From contig NW_006763294.1 of assembly GCF_000218685.1 (NCBI RefSeq), forward strand, positions 2,853,821 to 2,917,820: 64,000 nt of DNA. Direction: 5' to 3'. The notes below the pieces were generated by a model. The model made no database searches. It saw only the letters and a program-made list of their open reading frames with translations, and was not told the origin of the DNA. Positions 21,835 to 33,989 of this stretch are shown here, piece after piece. Both the position numbers and the translations under genes were made by a program. The first letter of the stretch is position 1. Each line of letters begins with the position of its first letter. The DNA comes from Serpula lacrymans var. lacrymans S7.9. Lineage: Eukaryota > Basidiomycota > Agaricomycetes > Boletales > Serpulaceae.

Positions 21835-23117
21835 TCACTGAAATTCGGTACCTTCGCCGTCAATATTGTAACTGTTGTCGTAGCTGACATCTCCATGTAA
21901 TCCTTCCATCAGAATCCTATCCTCGTCTTCCCTGCGGATGGGACTCCAATTAAAACTATGTCCCGGTGCACGACGGTCACAGTCGGGGCAATAATAGGCT
22001 TCGCAATAGTATGTACGATGATCGCTCCAACCGCAGTTTTGGCAGTATGGAGCGTTGTTACGAACACCTTCGTGGTATTTTCGTCAGGTGTTGGATGAGG
22101 TGTCGGATTGGGGAGTGGTTGGATTGTCATCTCCTAGGTTGTACGTTCCTGCGTACAACTAATTGATCATGGCTGCATCATCATCTACATTGATTGGGTT
22201 GGAGGGAGAGCCAGTCTCAGGCCTGTGCGTTGCGCCAGGCGGACTGCCTTTCTGACCCTTCAACATACGAGACTGCCGTTTTGATGGAGTTCTGGCGGCG
22301 GGGATCTGGAGTATCACCTCTTGCCGGCCGCGTCAGGCTCCTCGTCAGTTCGTCAGGTGATGGGTTGGGGCGTTTGGCACTGGTCAAGGTGGAGATGATG
22401 GGGGAGACGGTGGTTTTGGGTTCAACCCAATGGAACGGGGACTGGAGTGGCTCGACTCTTGTGAGATCGGGCTGGTTGGGACGGTGGGAATATATTTTTC
22501 CTCCGATGGGATGGGCATAGGTCGACAGGTGATGATGTGATAAGTGCGCTCCGGGGTAACACTGGTCTGGTCTGGGTGCGACAGGGACCGGAGGGACAAA
22601 CCGGGTGGAGGAGTACTCGTACAACCGTCTCGCTCTATCCGCGTGCGAGCTTCGTTTAGCAATGTCCTCCCGCCTGATTCCAAATATTCCTTTGCCGGGT
22701 CCATCTGCCCATTCAAGGAGCTCATCCTCAAGCGTCGTTCCAAAGATTCCAAAACTAACTTTTTCATCCGGAGTGCCCGACAGATACTCAAGTCCTGACT
22801 GTTGAGCCGCGAATGCTCGCTTTCCAACAAATGTATTGAGTCTATGGCTTTTATGAGTTCATCAGCTATGAGGTCTATGGCAAGGAAGGTATGCATGGAA
22901 GAAAGAGCGTGATACGCATGGGGGCAGCGTTTTTCGGTCTCGTAAAAGAGATAGGTATAGGCGTCTTTTGCTGACATTAATTCTATGGCGTCAGTGACAT
23001 CGGCTTGGTTGTGTTGTTGCCCACGGGCAAAAGACACTCGTTCGTCGGCTACAAGTTGGCATCACCGGGTATCGAGTAGGTGGTGATAGGGAAGCCGGTG
23101 GAGTTAGAAGTAGACAT
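21835..23117 (-). pseudogene. Gypsy-1 extra 3' ORF (ORF3) with Cys-rich C-terminus
   Basis: Counterpart of the Gypsy-2 ORF at 40283-41565, where it is described. The start near 23117 encodes MSTSNSTGFPITTYSIPGD. A one-base frameshift then leads to an alpha-helical region (VSFARGQQHNQADVTDAIEL), a Pro/Ser-rich linker with several stops and a Cys/His cluster. The C-terminal part, between about 21811 and 22260, differs from Gypsy-2 at roughly 4-5 percent of bases. The rest looks identical. Confidence 0.65.
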
Positions 23118-23166
23118 GTTTTGTGTTGAGAGACAGAGGATTGTTGGTAGTGGGGTGATTGTCTCT

Positions 23167-26100
23167 TCAACACAGCTTGTGGTCCTTCTTATAGGCTTCC
23201 AATATCTCCACAGCATTGGTTAAATGTTCTTCCGGTTCCCATGAGTTTTCGGAATGAGGGTAATGGTGCTATTTAATCAGGTAGCGGCGCCCACGTTTCT
23301 AGGGTTTGTGTCTAAGAATACTTTCTACTTTGTATTCCTCTTCTTCGTTGACCAGATCAGGTGGTGGTCGGATAAAGTTTGGGCCGTGAGTGTTAGTTTC
23401 CATATACGGCGTGAAAAGGGATGCGTGGAAAACATTGTGTATCCTCCAATGGGGAGGCAGGGATAGTCGGTAGTTTACTGGGGAAATCTTTTCTTGGATG
23501 CGAAAAGGTCCGATGTGTTTCATGTTGAACTTCTTGTATTTGGTAGCTTTTTCTTGCAGGTTGGTGTTCTCTAACCACACCTTTTGTCCTTTGGAGAATC
23601 GCGTGAACTTTCCGTTGTTTCTTTTCATCATCTTGCTTCTTGCGAGTTCGTGTGCTTTTAGGGCGTTTTCCCTTGCCCTAAGCAGTTCGGATAATCGTTT
23701 TTCCACTGATGGGATATTCGTGGATCTGTGTTTAGTTGGGATTCCTCGGGGTTCATATCCCATGAGGAGGTAGAATGGTGATTGGTTGTTTGTGGAGTGT
23801 GGTCTTTGGTTGTGACAGAATTCGGCGGTAGTAAGGTATTTTGCCCAGCTGTGTGGTTGGTTCTGGCAAAATATGCGGAGGTAGATCTCCAGTTCTTGAT
23901 TGGATTGTTCTGTTTGTCCATCCATCTGGGGATGATACACAGAGGAGAGTGCAGTTTCAATGTTCAGGAGTTTGTGGAGTTCTTTGGATACTTCAGAGGC
24001 AAACTGTGGTCCCCTGTCGGATATGAGTTTATCGTGCAATCCGAATCGTTTGAAGATGGAATTGTGAAAGATTCGTGCGGTTTTGAGTGCGTTGATGGTT
24101 TTATGACAAGGTGAGAGGATTACCCCCTTACTAAGACCTTGGTCTACCACGACCATTATACTGTCGTATCCTGAAGATTCTGGTAAATCAGTTATGAAGT
24201 CTACGGATAGGTACTTCATTGGTTCTGCGGTTTTTGTTACGATAACACAATTTCCGGACATCTCCTTTCCTTTTTATTCTCCGCTTTAACCTTATACTTT
24301 AAGTGCCACGCGGCATTTCCCTTTCTCGCGCCGCGTTGCCTTTCTTTTACTTTTAGACTTAACTCTCTCACGCAGTGGAGCTGGCCATACGGGCTAGACC
24401 CTATGACATCATCAGCCACTGCCTTCATCAACTGTATAGTACACATGTACAAACAAACCTGTAGTAGTATATATACCCCAATAGATCCAGGAGACTCCTC
24501 AGCGAGTCCTCCTGTTGTATACCAACTAACTCACTGCAGCCCAAGGGGTACCCACTCCCCATCTTCCACTACCTTTATAGTGTGTTCCTGTGTGCGCCAG
24601 AGTAACTAACTCTTGGTTGTTACAATTTTTGTCAGGCAACAAATACGAAGCTATATAACAAAGCCCAATGTCTGGTCAAGTCTTTCCTGGAAGGCGGTGA
24701 ATCAGAGTATGAGAATGAAGAGTATCAGTAAGAGCGCAAATCCAAACTAATATTGAACTAGAGAATAATACATCGAGTATATACTTCTCTATATAGTGAA
24801 CGGCGATGGTCAGACCGAGAAAGGGAAATACTGAGAAAGTGGTCTGACCAGCTAGCTAACCAATAAGAAAAAAGGAGAACATGGTCCGATCTATCGTATT
24901 TACTAATCATATGAGAAAATGTATTGGTAAGGGATATATGATTGGCTGTATCAGTAAGCCCATGAGAAGGCGCTGACTCACAACCTTCTTCACTTATCAA
25001 TATCCCTCCAAAGTATTCCCAGACATAGCACTGGATCGTGGCTATGTCATCTGGATATCTTCTCGAGGATTGACAACAAGTCTACCTCGTTGTAGGTACG
25101 ATAGAACGTGAGTGTGAAGAGAGAATAAGAAGAAAAACGATAAAAGTAATAAGACACCTGCTGTAATCTCTAGTCCAAGGGCAAGAGGAGTGACGGGGAT
25201 TGAGTCTGCTAACCACGACATGATGGGAATGCGATAAGAAAAATCGATTCCTCACAGTTTTTGGGGTCTGGTTTGGGATTAATGGTACGGTGGTGGGATG
25301 CGTGTTTACTTTCACTTGTTGACAAGTTGCGCATCCTTTCACGTATTCTTCCACTTGTTTCATCATTCCTGGCCACCAATGGGCCTTTTTGATCAACTGG
25401 TAGGTTTTGAGCCTTCCTGGGTGTCCTGCGGACAGGGAATCGTGGTGATCTTTGATGATCGTCTTTTGTTCTTCTACTTCGTCAATCAGTAATTTATTCT
25501 GATAAAAGAACTGTCCTTCTTCTTTTCTCCAATCGTCTTTCTTCGTTCTTCCTGGATAATTATCGTTTGTGAGCATGGCTTGCTCGATTGTGTTTTCAAT
25601 TGTTCATGTGTGATACAGGAACGCTGAGGCGGGTATCATTGGTGTGTCATCGTTGTCTCCTTCTGTTTGGACGTATAAATCAGGTCTTCTTGAGAGTGCA
25701 TCGGGTACCACCATGTGGGTTCCTGGTACGTGCTCCAAGGTGTCATTGTATTGTGACAGTTCCAGCTGCCATCGTCTTTGTCGCGGTGTCAGTTTCCTGG
25801 CTTCTTGCCAGTACGTCAGGTTCTTGTGATCTGTCAGGATTTGGATTGTGTGGGGGCTTCCCAAAAGTAAGTGTTTCCACTCTTTTAAAGCTCTCATTAC
25901 CGCTAATAACTCTTTGTCGTAGATCTGGTAGTTCTTTTCAGCGGGGGATAGTGTTTTGGAGAAAAATGCATATGGGTGCCATTGTCCTTGGTCATCGGGT
26001 TGCATTAATACAGCTCCTGTGGCGTGTTTGCTGGCGTCTGCAGCAATCCTTGACGGTTTCAAGGAGTCGGGAATTTGTGTTATGGGGGATTCGAGGAATT

Positions 26101-27648
26101 TTTGTTTCATCAATTTGAAAGTGTCGTCTTCAGTTTGGGTCCAGTTCCACTTCCTATCCTTTTCTAGTAAGGCATTCAAGGGTCTGGCAAGGTCAGAGTA
26201 ATGACCGATAAACTTCCTGTAGAAGTTTCCGTAACCTAAGAACTTCCTTACGCCTTTGGTGTCTTTTGGGATTGGCCAATCGCGGATCCCAGCGAGTTTG
26301 GCTGGATCCATCGATACCTGATTGTGGGAAACAATCATTCCTAAGTATTCAATGGTTTCCGCTTCGAAGGTGCATTTTTCTAGTTTTAGGAATAGGTTGT
26401 TATCGCGTAGTCTTTGTAGAACCTGTCTCATTCGGATTCGGAGTCTTTCGATGTTGGTGTCAAAGATGAGGATGTCATCCATGTATATGATCATCCAACC
26501 TTCATTGATGTAGTCTTTGAATTTGTCGTTCATCAGCCTTTGGAATGTTGCCGGTGAATTGCACATGCCGAATAACATGACCGTTGGTTTGAACACTCCT
26601 TTGCTGGTTTTAAACGCAGCTTTCCATTCGTCTCCTTCTTTTATCCTTACATTGTTGTATCCCCAATGTAGATCTAGTTTCGTAAAGATGGTGGCTCCTT
26701 TCAATTTTTTGATGAGGTCGGGTATTAGGGGTAGTGGATAGGGGTCTTTCACGGTATATGCGTTCAGTTTTCTGTAATCTTGGCACAGTCAGAGTGATCC
26801 ATCCTTCTTGCCGATGAAGAAGAAAGGGGACACCTGTGGCAACTTGCTCGGCCTGATGTATCCCTTTCTGTAGTTTTCCGTTAAGAACTCCGTTAATGCT
26901 TCGTCTTCCTTTGATGCCAATGGGTATAACTTGCAATCTGTTGGTACGAATTCTGGTTTCATGTTGATTGCATGATCATATTCCCGTCGCTTGGGGAGTC
27001 TTTCCGACTTCTTTTTGTCGAAAATGTCCAAATACCCTTTATATTCATCCGGGAGGTTATGCTCCTTCTTTTCTCCGTGTATTTGCGCGTGTTCCATTGC
27101 CAAGTTGACCTTTAATCGAATCATGGTTCGAGGATAGGGTTTTTGGTCGGATACGTATCTATGAATAGTTTCGTACACGTCTTTGTTTACTGCGGTTGTC
27201 CTGATTTTTGTTTCCGTGGTTGTTTGGTTCATCCTGATGGAGTGTTTGTCCGAGTTTGGTAATTCTTTGTCTTTCCAGTTAATGACAGGATTGACTTTTC
27301 GTAACCAGGGAAATCCCAGTAATACGTCTTCTCCGTCTAGTCCGGTCAATAGGAACTTTGTGAACCTGTTTTGTCCTCCTGCATCTATCCTCTGATAGGT
27401 GCAATGCGTAATTTTTCCATTTTTGTTCATGGTTCCATCAACATTTTTACATGTTATAGGAGTTGGGAGTTTTTGGAGGGGAGTCGGTGTCTGATGGTGA
27501 ATTTTGTGTCCATGAAGTCGTCTGTAGCTCCTGAATCTATCAGGGCTTTGGTTCTGATGGTTTTCTGTTTCAACGAGCAATCAATTTGTAAAGAGTTGGC
27601 ATTGATCGTCGCTATTGTTACAGTTGCCATTTTTGACAGTACTAACAT
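23167..27648 (-). pseudogene. Gypsy-1 pol (protease-RT-RNase H-integrase-chromodomain), disrupted
   Basis: Mirror of the Gypsy-2 pol with identical translated segments, frameshift and stops. Protease has ALIDSGATDDF and RT has YMDD. RNase H begins SRIAADASKHATGAVL. The integrase zinc finger shows HHDSLSAGHPGRLKT...CATCQQ and the catalytic core SVDFITDLPESSGYDSI...SDRGPQF. The chromodomain contains two stops. Pol is split by the solo LTR at 24235-25256. It cannot encode a functional polyprotein. Confidence 0.9.
24235..25256 (-). mobile_element. 1022-bp solo LTR nested in Gypsy-1 pol, target duplication GTTTT
   Basis: Bounded by GTTTT (AAAAC in the coding direction) at 24230-24234 and 25257-25261. 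In the coding direction it begins TGTGAGGAATCG and ends ATCGTAACA. Removing it and one duplication restores the pol frame across PNQTPKTAEPMKY. It corresponds exactly to 38144-39165 in Gypsy-2. Confidence 0.88.
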
Positions 27649-27665
27649 CGGGGTAGTCTGTCATT

Positions 27666-28553
27666 TCAAAAACCCTCGTCTTCTAATTCTTTCATCGCCT
27701 CTGTTCTTTGATCTTCTCCTAACTCCCTCCACATCCTCATGATGTTTTGGACCCTGTCTTCTTCTACCACTGTTTTGGTGTCATCTTCCGTTTTGGTTTG
27801 ACGTACCTTTCTTTCGGGAGTTTTTCCTTTGTTCCTACAATTCCTTCCTATGTGTCCTTTCTCGTTACATATAAAGCATCTTCCCTCTTTCCTCCTTGAT
27901 TCTTCTTCATCTTTGGTTAATCTTCTGGTGCTAGTGGATGGTCCACTTTTGCGATTTCTGTCGTTCTGTCTTTCTTTGTTTCTGGCGCCCCATGCTCCTT
28001 CCGAGATAGCGTTGGCACTGATCCAGTTGGCTTCTAGGTTCGCTACTGTGCCCATCCAGTCTTCGGTGGTGAGTAGTTCCTTTCCGGTGAGTGCCCTGCA
28101 AAGGAGGGGTGGCCGGATAGCCTTTTGATAAACCATGATCATGGCTTCATTGTTGATGCCGCTTTTCCCAGCATCTAGCATAAACCTTGAGTTAAACGCT
28201 ACTGCATTTTCTCCTTGTTCCATCTTCATTTTCATCAAGGCAGCCGAGGCCGTTCCTTTGACGTTTGCCGTTCTGAAACTGGCTGTGAAGGTTTTCATGA
28301 AGTCTGCCCATGTGGAGTAGGCATTCTTCTCTTTGTATTTGGTCATCTTGGCTTCGCTCCATGAGGCGGCGTTGCTGTCCTTCATGTAGCTGAGGGCCAC
28401 ATATACCTTTTTCTTGTCGGAGTTGTAGATGGTGTCGTTGATATCAAAGTGTAGATCGGTGGACAATATTCACCTTTGGGCTTTATCTGGGGTTCCATCG
28501 AAGTCATTGATTTTCCCAATCATCGTGGGTTTGGGGGCTGCAGCGTTAGACAT
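27666..28553 (-). pseudogene. Gypsy-1 gag with CCHC zinc knuckle, disrupted
   Basis: Capsid/nucleocapsid region of Gypsy-1. MSNAAAPKPTMIGKINDFDG begins near 28553, an in-frame TGA follows after DKAQR, and then comes the capsid-like STDLHFDINDTIYNSDKKKVY...SYMKDSNAASW. The knuckle is CFICNEKGHIGRNC. Translated segments look identical to Gypsy-2. An upstream open region to about 28950 (DITRLHTKEQADTFYEARTR) is probably the true gag N-terminus. Confidence 0.85.
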
Positions 28554-28996
28554 GGTGTGTGGTGGTGGGATGTGGGATGGAGCAGGTGCGGCGGGGAGTA
28601 TCTGTGGAGTGGGAGGTGGTATCGGGTTGCCGTCTGCTGCAAACTCTTCAAAGTCGTTCTCGTCGTAGAGGTTTTCTACGGTTACTGGGGGATCGTGTTG
28701 TGTTGTGGGCAGTAGCTGTGGGTGGCTTCCTGCGTAGTACTGTAGCCAACGTGTTCTGGCTTCATAGAAAGTGTCTGCTTGTTCTTTGGTGTGGAGTCGG
28801 GTTATGTCTGGTTGGGGAAAGGGAGGTGGTGCTGCTATCCTTTCTTGTTGGGATGACGTCGGTGGGGTTGCTGTTTGTGGGTTGTCTGAGCTTCCTCTTG
28901 CTCTCTGGGATCTGGTTGTTGGTCGTTGCGACGTCTTGTCGACTTTTTCTTCCCAAACCTAAATAGGTGGGACTTCTGGTTAGAATACGATTCTTT

Positions 28997-29410
28997 TGTT
29001 ACGCACAAAGTGCTTAACAAAGCCTGAGGGTTTGTCGAGGTTTGTAAAGAGACTTATCCGAAGACAAGTTCGAGAACATAGTTCTGAGTGGAGGTTTTCC
29101 AACGGGAGTTGGTCTTCTTCTGAGTAGAAGTCTGATCTTAGGAGTCTAGCTTTGTAAGCGTAAACTGCGTAGAATTGTATTAGAGAATACTACTGCTATT
29201 ACATGGTATTTATAATGGAGAGGAATTGGTGATAGGAGTTAGGTCCTATCTAGGGCAGGTCCGTCTGTTCAGGACTAAGTACTATAATAGGTACTGCAAA
29301 TGCGAGAGGAACAAAAGTGTAAGTGAAGAAAATGAGTCATCGGTCCAATGGTATAACCGATGAGTAAAAAGAAATGAGCAGTCCTTAAATGTCCAATAGA
29401 GATCGTAACA
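28997..29410 (-). repeat. Gypsy-1 5' LTR (414 bp)
   Basis: Starts (plus strand) TGTTACGCACAAAGTG and ends ATCGTAACA at 29410, next to the GTACA duplication. The R/U5 part is essentially the same as in the Gypsy-1 3' LTR and as in the Gypsy-2 5' LTR. Confidence 0.92.
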
Positions 29411-29793
29411 GTACAATAGTTGTTCCCTTTTTTCTTATTGGACGATTTATTCCTCAGACCACTTTTCGTCTATTCTCCTTTCGGTCTGAGGAATGGACGG
29501 TTAGCTATATAAAGCCTTACCTATTCATGTATAATTCCTTAGTTTTCTATTACTTGATTTACCCGCTTTACTCCTCAACCAAAACCCTTGAGTTTACTTC
29601 CCAAGCCCTCTACTCGCTATATTTACTAGCGTCTGTCGACCTCAAAGCTTATTGAACCCCTTACTCCCTGCAAGTGCAGTAGGAGACAGGTTTTGTTTTT
29701 TGTTATGGTTTATCGTTGCCTCACATATAATGACTCCTAGGAGAACAATGGTGACTCCATGGAGAACAATGGCTGCTTTGGCAGAGACTGGGT

Positions 29794-32230
29794 TTATCCG
29801 GTTTTGTCACTCCCACTCGAGTGCAACTGTAGTCCCATAGCTTTAGAGAATTTCCAGTGTTTTTCATGAGTGAGGGGTTTAGTGAGAATGTCAGCAACCA
29901 TATCTCCTGTAGGAACATATCTGATTACTGCCTCTCCTTTTGATACTAAGTCATCTCGGATAAAATGATATTTCCGTTGAATGTGTTTTGTGCGAGCACG
30001 GAACTGTGGATCTTGTGTAAGAATGATAGCTGCTTGATTGTCACAGTGCAATGTTGTAGGTCCATTTTGAGCATGTCCAATTTCTTCAAAAAATGTCCGA
30101 AGCCATGCAATATGTTGTCCAGCATTGCTCAATCCAATGTACTCGGACTCCTTGGAGGATAAAGCTACCATGCTTTGTCTTTTGCTTGTCCAGGAGATTG
30201 CTCCTCAGATGGTGATAAAAACAAAGCCTGATGTTGATCAAGATGTGTCTGGGTCTCCAGACCAATCTGCATCCGAATATCCATAGAAATCCATGTCCAT
30301 GGAGATATCTGTGCCATCATAATGTAGTTTCATGTCCCTGGTTGCTTTCAGATATTGGAGGACACATTTTGCAGCTTCCCAGTGATGGCTCCTTGGAGCT
30401 GAGCTATGTCTGCTTAGTATTCCAACATAGGCAATGTCTGGGCGGGTTCTGAGTATGGTATACATGAGGGAGCCTACAATTGAGAGGTATGGCACTTGAT
30501 GTCCTTCAATATGCATCTCATGTTGCACAATATCTTCCCCTGGAGCATTGGCGAGGAGTTTTGATCCATGGGCCATTGGTGTCCATACTAGTTTGCAGTT
30601 CTTCATTCCAGTACACTCCAGGACTGTGTCAATGTATTGGCATTGCAATAGGGAGATTGTTTGTTTGAACAACCACGTTGGATTTCTATTCCAAGGATGT
30701 ATTTTGCTTCTCCAGAGTCCCGCATTTTGAATATGGATTCAAGTTTGGCTTTTGTGATATCTATGAATTTTCAGGATGAAGCTCCTAGGAGGAGGTCATC
30801 TACATAGACAACAACAAAGCATATTTGTTTGTTGTCCCGGAATACATAGAGACATGTTTCTGCATTTAGTCTTGTGAAACCAAGCTCCTGGAGTTTGCAA
30901 TCAAAGGTTTTGTTCCATGTACAACCAGCTTGTTTTAATCCGTAGATGGATTTTTTCAACCTCCAGCGGTATCCAGGTTGGATAGGAACACCCCCTGGAG
31001 GAAGCATGTACAGTTTTTCTTCAAGTTCTCCATTGAGATAAGCTGTGCATACATCCATTTGATCAACTTCGAGGTTGTACTTTTCTGCCAGGGCTAGAAT
31101 AATTTGAATTGACTCTAAGTTTGCAATCAGAGCAAAAACTTCCTGGTAATCAAGCCCCTCCCTTTGAGTAAAACCTCGTGCAACAATCCGGAGTTTGTAT
31201 CTCTCAATGTTTCCATTTTGATCAAACTTGATCCGGAAAACAGGTTTTGATGTGATAGGTTTCACTCCCTTTGGAAGTGGGACCGTGTCATATACTGCAT
31301 TAATATTGAGACTTAGGAGTTCCTCCTCCAAGGCAGACTTCAATAATTCTCCATCCGGACGTGATAAGGCTTCCTTTAGTGTCCTTGGAAGGTCTGTATT
31401 AGATGGACCGGTACTTGCTATTCCAGCAAAGAATATCTCCTCTGTATCAGATGTTTCTTCATGAACCTCAGGAGTGTTAGGTTTCTCCATGGAGTTGTTA
31501 TGCTGCTCTTTTTGAGACTGTTCCTCATCTAGAGTCCTTTGATAATCTCGGTTTTTGTCTGCAGGACGGGTCTGGCAACTGCTTCTGTGTACTCCTAGGA
31601 CTTTAGCAGGCATGACTGCTCTTTTAGGAACTTGTGCAGGTACTCCAGGGAGTAGATGCATTTGTGTATTTGTTGCCTCACTCACTCCTGAAGGTGTTGA
31701 ATGACTCCTCGTAGGTGTTGAATGACTCCTTGGAGATGTTGTATGCCTTCCAGAAGCTGATCCAATGGACAGGCTGTCTAGCTGTATTCGGACTTTTTCC
31801 ACATCAGCTGGGGCTGTCCTCCCACTGACTGTAACTCTACTTTGGCTTTCCGTTCTGAAGATGGCCAGTGTTCAGGTCTTGGTTGTAGAGACTGTTGTGG
31901 AGGGTGTTTTAGCTGATCAGGTGCTCCCACTGCTCTCGGAACGTCTCCACGGAGGTATTGCCCCACTGCTCTTGGAACATTTTCATGCTGATATGGTTCT
32001 ATTGCTTGTAGAACATCTCCTTGGAGATGCAGTTCCATTTGCAATTCATTTGGATCTCGGATCCAAGGGTCAGGATCATCCTCCTCCAACGCATTTTGGT
32101 CTGGATAGTGAGCATTCTCTGGAATGAGTCCCTCCCACTGATCTGTGCTAGGGTCTGTGTCCCAGGGAGCAGTGTCGTCCTTTTGTACCTTTCTGGATTC
32201 ATTGAGTATGACATGCCAACTGGAAAACAC
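29794..32230 (-). pseudogene. copia reverse transcriptase and RNase H, disrupted
   Basis: Ty1/copia RT: LRIVARGFTQREGLDYQEVFA, MDVCTAYLNGELEEKLYM, KKSIYGLKQAGCTW and CFVVVYVDDLLLGASS (YVDD active site). Next come QCQYIDTVLECTGMKNCK and VGSLMYTILRTRPDIAYVGILSRHS. RNase H shows YGYSDADWSGD, MVALSSKESEYIGLSNAGQH and KHIQRKYHFIRD. The coding strand is minus and the end runs into the 3' LTR. Stops follow GASS and DPDTS, and frames change several times, so it is inactive. The N-terminal 32230-31500 part is the usual low-complexity linker (RSHSTPTRSHSTPS). Confidence 0.88.
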
Positions 32231-32233
32231 AGT

Positions 32234-33290
32234 TCATTGTTCAGTGTCTAGGAGTTTGTAGGCTTGCTTTCCATGTGTGTAGCCAATCATTATGGCTTTG
32301 CACCCCTTGGAGTAAAACTTCCCTTGCCTTTTGTCTTTTGGAATCAAGGCATATGCTTGGCATCCGAAAGGGCGAAACAAAGTTGGATCAACTCTCCTTT
32401 TAAACAGTATTTCATATGGGGCCTTTCCATGGAGTCCTGATGCTGGGCTGCGTGCTGTGATATATGCAGCTGTTTGCATGGCATCTACCCAAAATGACTT
32501 TGGGAGCTTGGAATCATGGAGCATAGTGGTTGCTAATGTAGCCAATGTCTAATTCATGTGTTCTGCAATGCCATTTTGTTCCGGAGTATCTACAGCTGTA
32601 GTTTCTTGGATGACACCATCTCCTCGGAGTTGATTTTTGAATGCATTGCCAGTATGTTCTCCTCCCCCATTGCTCCGTAGGGAATTCTGTGTACAGTGGA
32701 GTAAAGCTTTCTTCTCCCAAATGAGTTTGGAAGAATGTTTGGACATCTTCTTTCCATTGCTTGTATTGTTCCAGTGCTTCACTTTTGTGTTTTAGGAAAT
32801 ATATTCATGGAAATTTGGAGAAATCATCTACAATGATAATCCAGTACTGAAAACCCTGGAGGTTGGTTTGATCGGTCCTCCAACGTCTGTGTGCACAATT
32901 TGTATGGGGCGCTTGGCTTGGTTTCCTCCAGTGGACTTGAAAGGTATTTTCTTCATCTTTCCTAAAGCACAAGGTTCACAGAACTCTGGGGTTCCAGTAA
33001 GGATGTCTATGTCCTGGAGCTGTCCTTTTGTAACCATCTGTTGCAAGTGGTCTATTCCAATGTGTCCCATTCTCCTGTGCAATAAATACATCTACTGCTG
33101 CAAAAGCTGACTCTGGGTTAATTTCAGGTTTTGCTTGGATGTGATAAAGTCCTCGCTTGTGTAAGGCAGTGAGGATAAGTTCTTTCTTTTTTTGAACTTC
33201 ACAAGCATTTAATCCTGCTGGAAAAAGTGTTGATAACCCCGTTTTAGATAATTTGTGGACAGAGACAAGTGCTAAAGTGAAGTTTGGCAC
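32234..33290 (-). pseudogene. copia integrase, disrupted
   Basis: GAG-pre-integrase zinc finger HRRMGHIGIDHLQQMV...CEPCALGKMKKIPF, followed by IVHTDVGGPIKPT (first catalytic Asp). A frameshifted segment reads LRSNGGGEHTGNAF (second Asp region replaced or shifted), then TPEQNGIAEHMN with a stop after it. The end is RPFGCQAYALIPKDKRQGKFYSKGCKAIMIGY. At least one frameshift and two stops make it inactive. Confidence 0.85.
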
Positions 33291-33373
33291 AAGTAAGACA
33301 TTTGACAGTGCAATATTGTAGTCCTTTTTGCCAACAGTTGCTTGTAGGATTACTGTTCCAATTCCAATGGCAT

Positions 33374-33989
33374 TTAGGATTCATCCCCAAAACTGATTGT
33401 CCTCAGAGGACTCAGAACATGGTATGTTCCTGGCTCAAACCAGGAGCGGTGAGGGACCATGTGGGATGTTGCTCCGGAGTCAATGATGATTGTTGTTTTG
33501 GTCTTATCGGGTTCCAACACAAGGTAAGCTTGAATGTGTTTAGCAAGTGGCTTGGGAATATGTACATGTTCCAATGCAATATGACTCTGTTCCTCCTTGG
33601 AGTCAGATGCAGATGATTGCTCCGCCGTATTTGCCTTTTCCTTCTCTTTTCCTTTATCCTTGTGTCTTTCCTTTCCCTTCTTCTTTTGACCTTTTCCAGC
33701 TGACTGAAGTGTTCGACACTCCGAGGTGTTGTGTGATTTGGCTTCTTGGAAGTCACACCACTTCTCCTTGGACTTGAGTGCTGATTTGAAACCTCCAGGG
33801 GCCTTTCCTGACTGTTGTGCAACTTCTGCAGTGATGTGGATCTCAACTGCATCAAAAGTAAGTTTATTTACTTCAATCGTGTTGATTACCAATGACTGAA
33901 ATATTTGCCGTTCAGGAGTGCATGGGAGAGATTGGAGAAGAGCAAAGGCCATGAGTTTGGTATCAACTCCTAGTTTCATTCCAGAGAGG
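33374..33989 (-). pseudogene. copia gag C-terminus and protease, downstream of Gypsy-2 insertion
   Basis: Continues the copia gag from the segment at 42004-42430 across the Gypsy-2 insertion. It reads LSGMKLGVDTKLMAFALLQSLP from 33989, then a degenerate knuckle (WCDFQEAKSHNTSEC), a Lys-rich linker, and the protease motif IIIDSGATSHMV. A TAA stop follows FGDES at 33374. The AGAGG at 33985-33989 is one copy of the Gypsy-2 target duplication. Confidence 0.86.

Larger units (their letters stand above)
21397..29410 (-). mobile_element. Gypsy-1: Ty3/gypsy chromovirus, 8014 bp, target duplication GTACA
   Basis: Minus-strand element bounded by GTACA at 21392-21396 and 29411-29415, with 414-bp LTRs at both ends. 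It has gag with a CCHC knuckle, pol (protease, RT, RNase H, integrase, chromodomain) and an extra 3' ORF. A polypurine tract (AAGTAAGGGGGTAA in the coding direction) abuts the 3' LTR. The left terminus reads TTTTACGC instead of TGTTACGC, so it has mutated. A 1022-bp solo LTR interrupts pol. Position x here corresponds to 63400 minus x in Gypsy-2. Confidence 0.92.
21013..29725. mobile_element. solo LTR of about 694 bp, split by Gypsy-1
   Basis: Flanked by TATAA at 21008-21012 and 29726-29730. The left piece (21013-21396) starts CGTAAGGACC, probably a mutated TG end, and the right piece (29416-29725) ends TTGCCTCACA. The right piece contains a CTATATAAAG TATA-like box. It resembles part of the 1022-bp LTR nested in the gypsy copies (shared CTTTTTTCTTATTGG and a CAGACCACTTT segment), so it is probably from a related gypsy family. 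Confidence 0.7.
20791..29808 (-). repeat. copia 3' LTR (LTR C), interrupted
   Basis: Pieces 20791-21012 and 29726-29808 form one LTR in minus orientation, split at a TATAA duplication by the solo LTR carrying Gypsy-1. In the coding direction it starts TGACAAAACCGG right after a purine-rich GAGTGGGAG at the end of pol. It carries the tandem unspliced plus spliced exon pair. Confidence 0.8.

Noticed and set aside
24235..25256. Fusion ORFs ending in hydrophobic tails (for example after NQTPKTVRN) as novel proteins
   Set aside because: They are pol frames running into the nested solo LTR. Removing the insert restores normal integrase.
28559..28966. Trp/Gly/Val-rich 135-residue frame antisense to gypsy gag, and its mirror at 34434-34841
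   Set aside because: It is the shadow of the Pro/Gln-rich gag N-terminus on the opposite strand, preserved only because both gypsy copies are alike.
29416..29725. Open frame with hydrophobic residues right of Gypsy-1 as a host gene
   Set aside because: It lies within the right piece of the 694-bp solo LTR and has no recognisable family.
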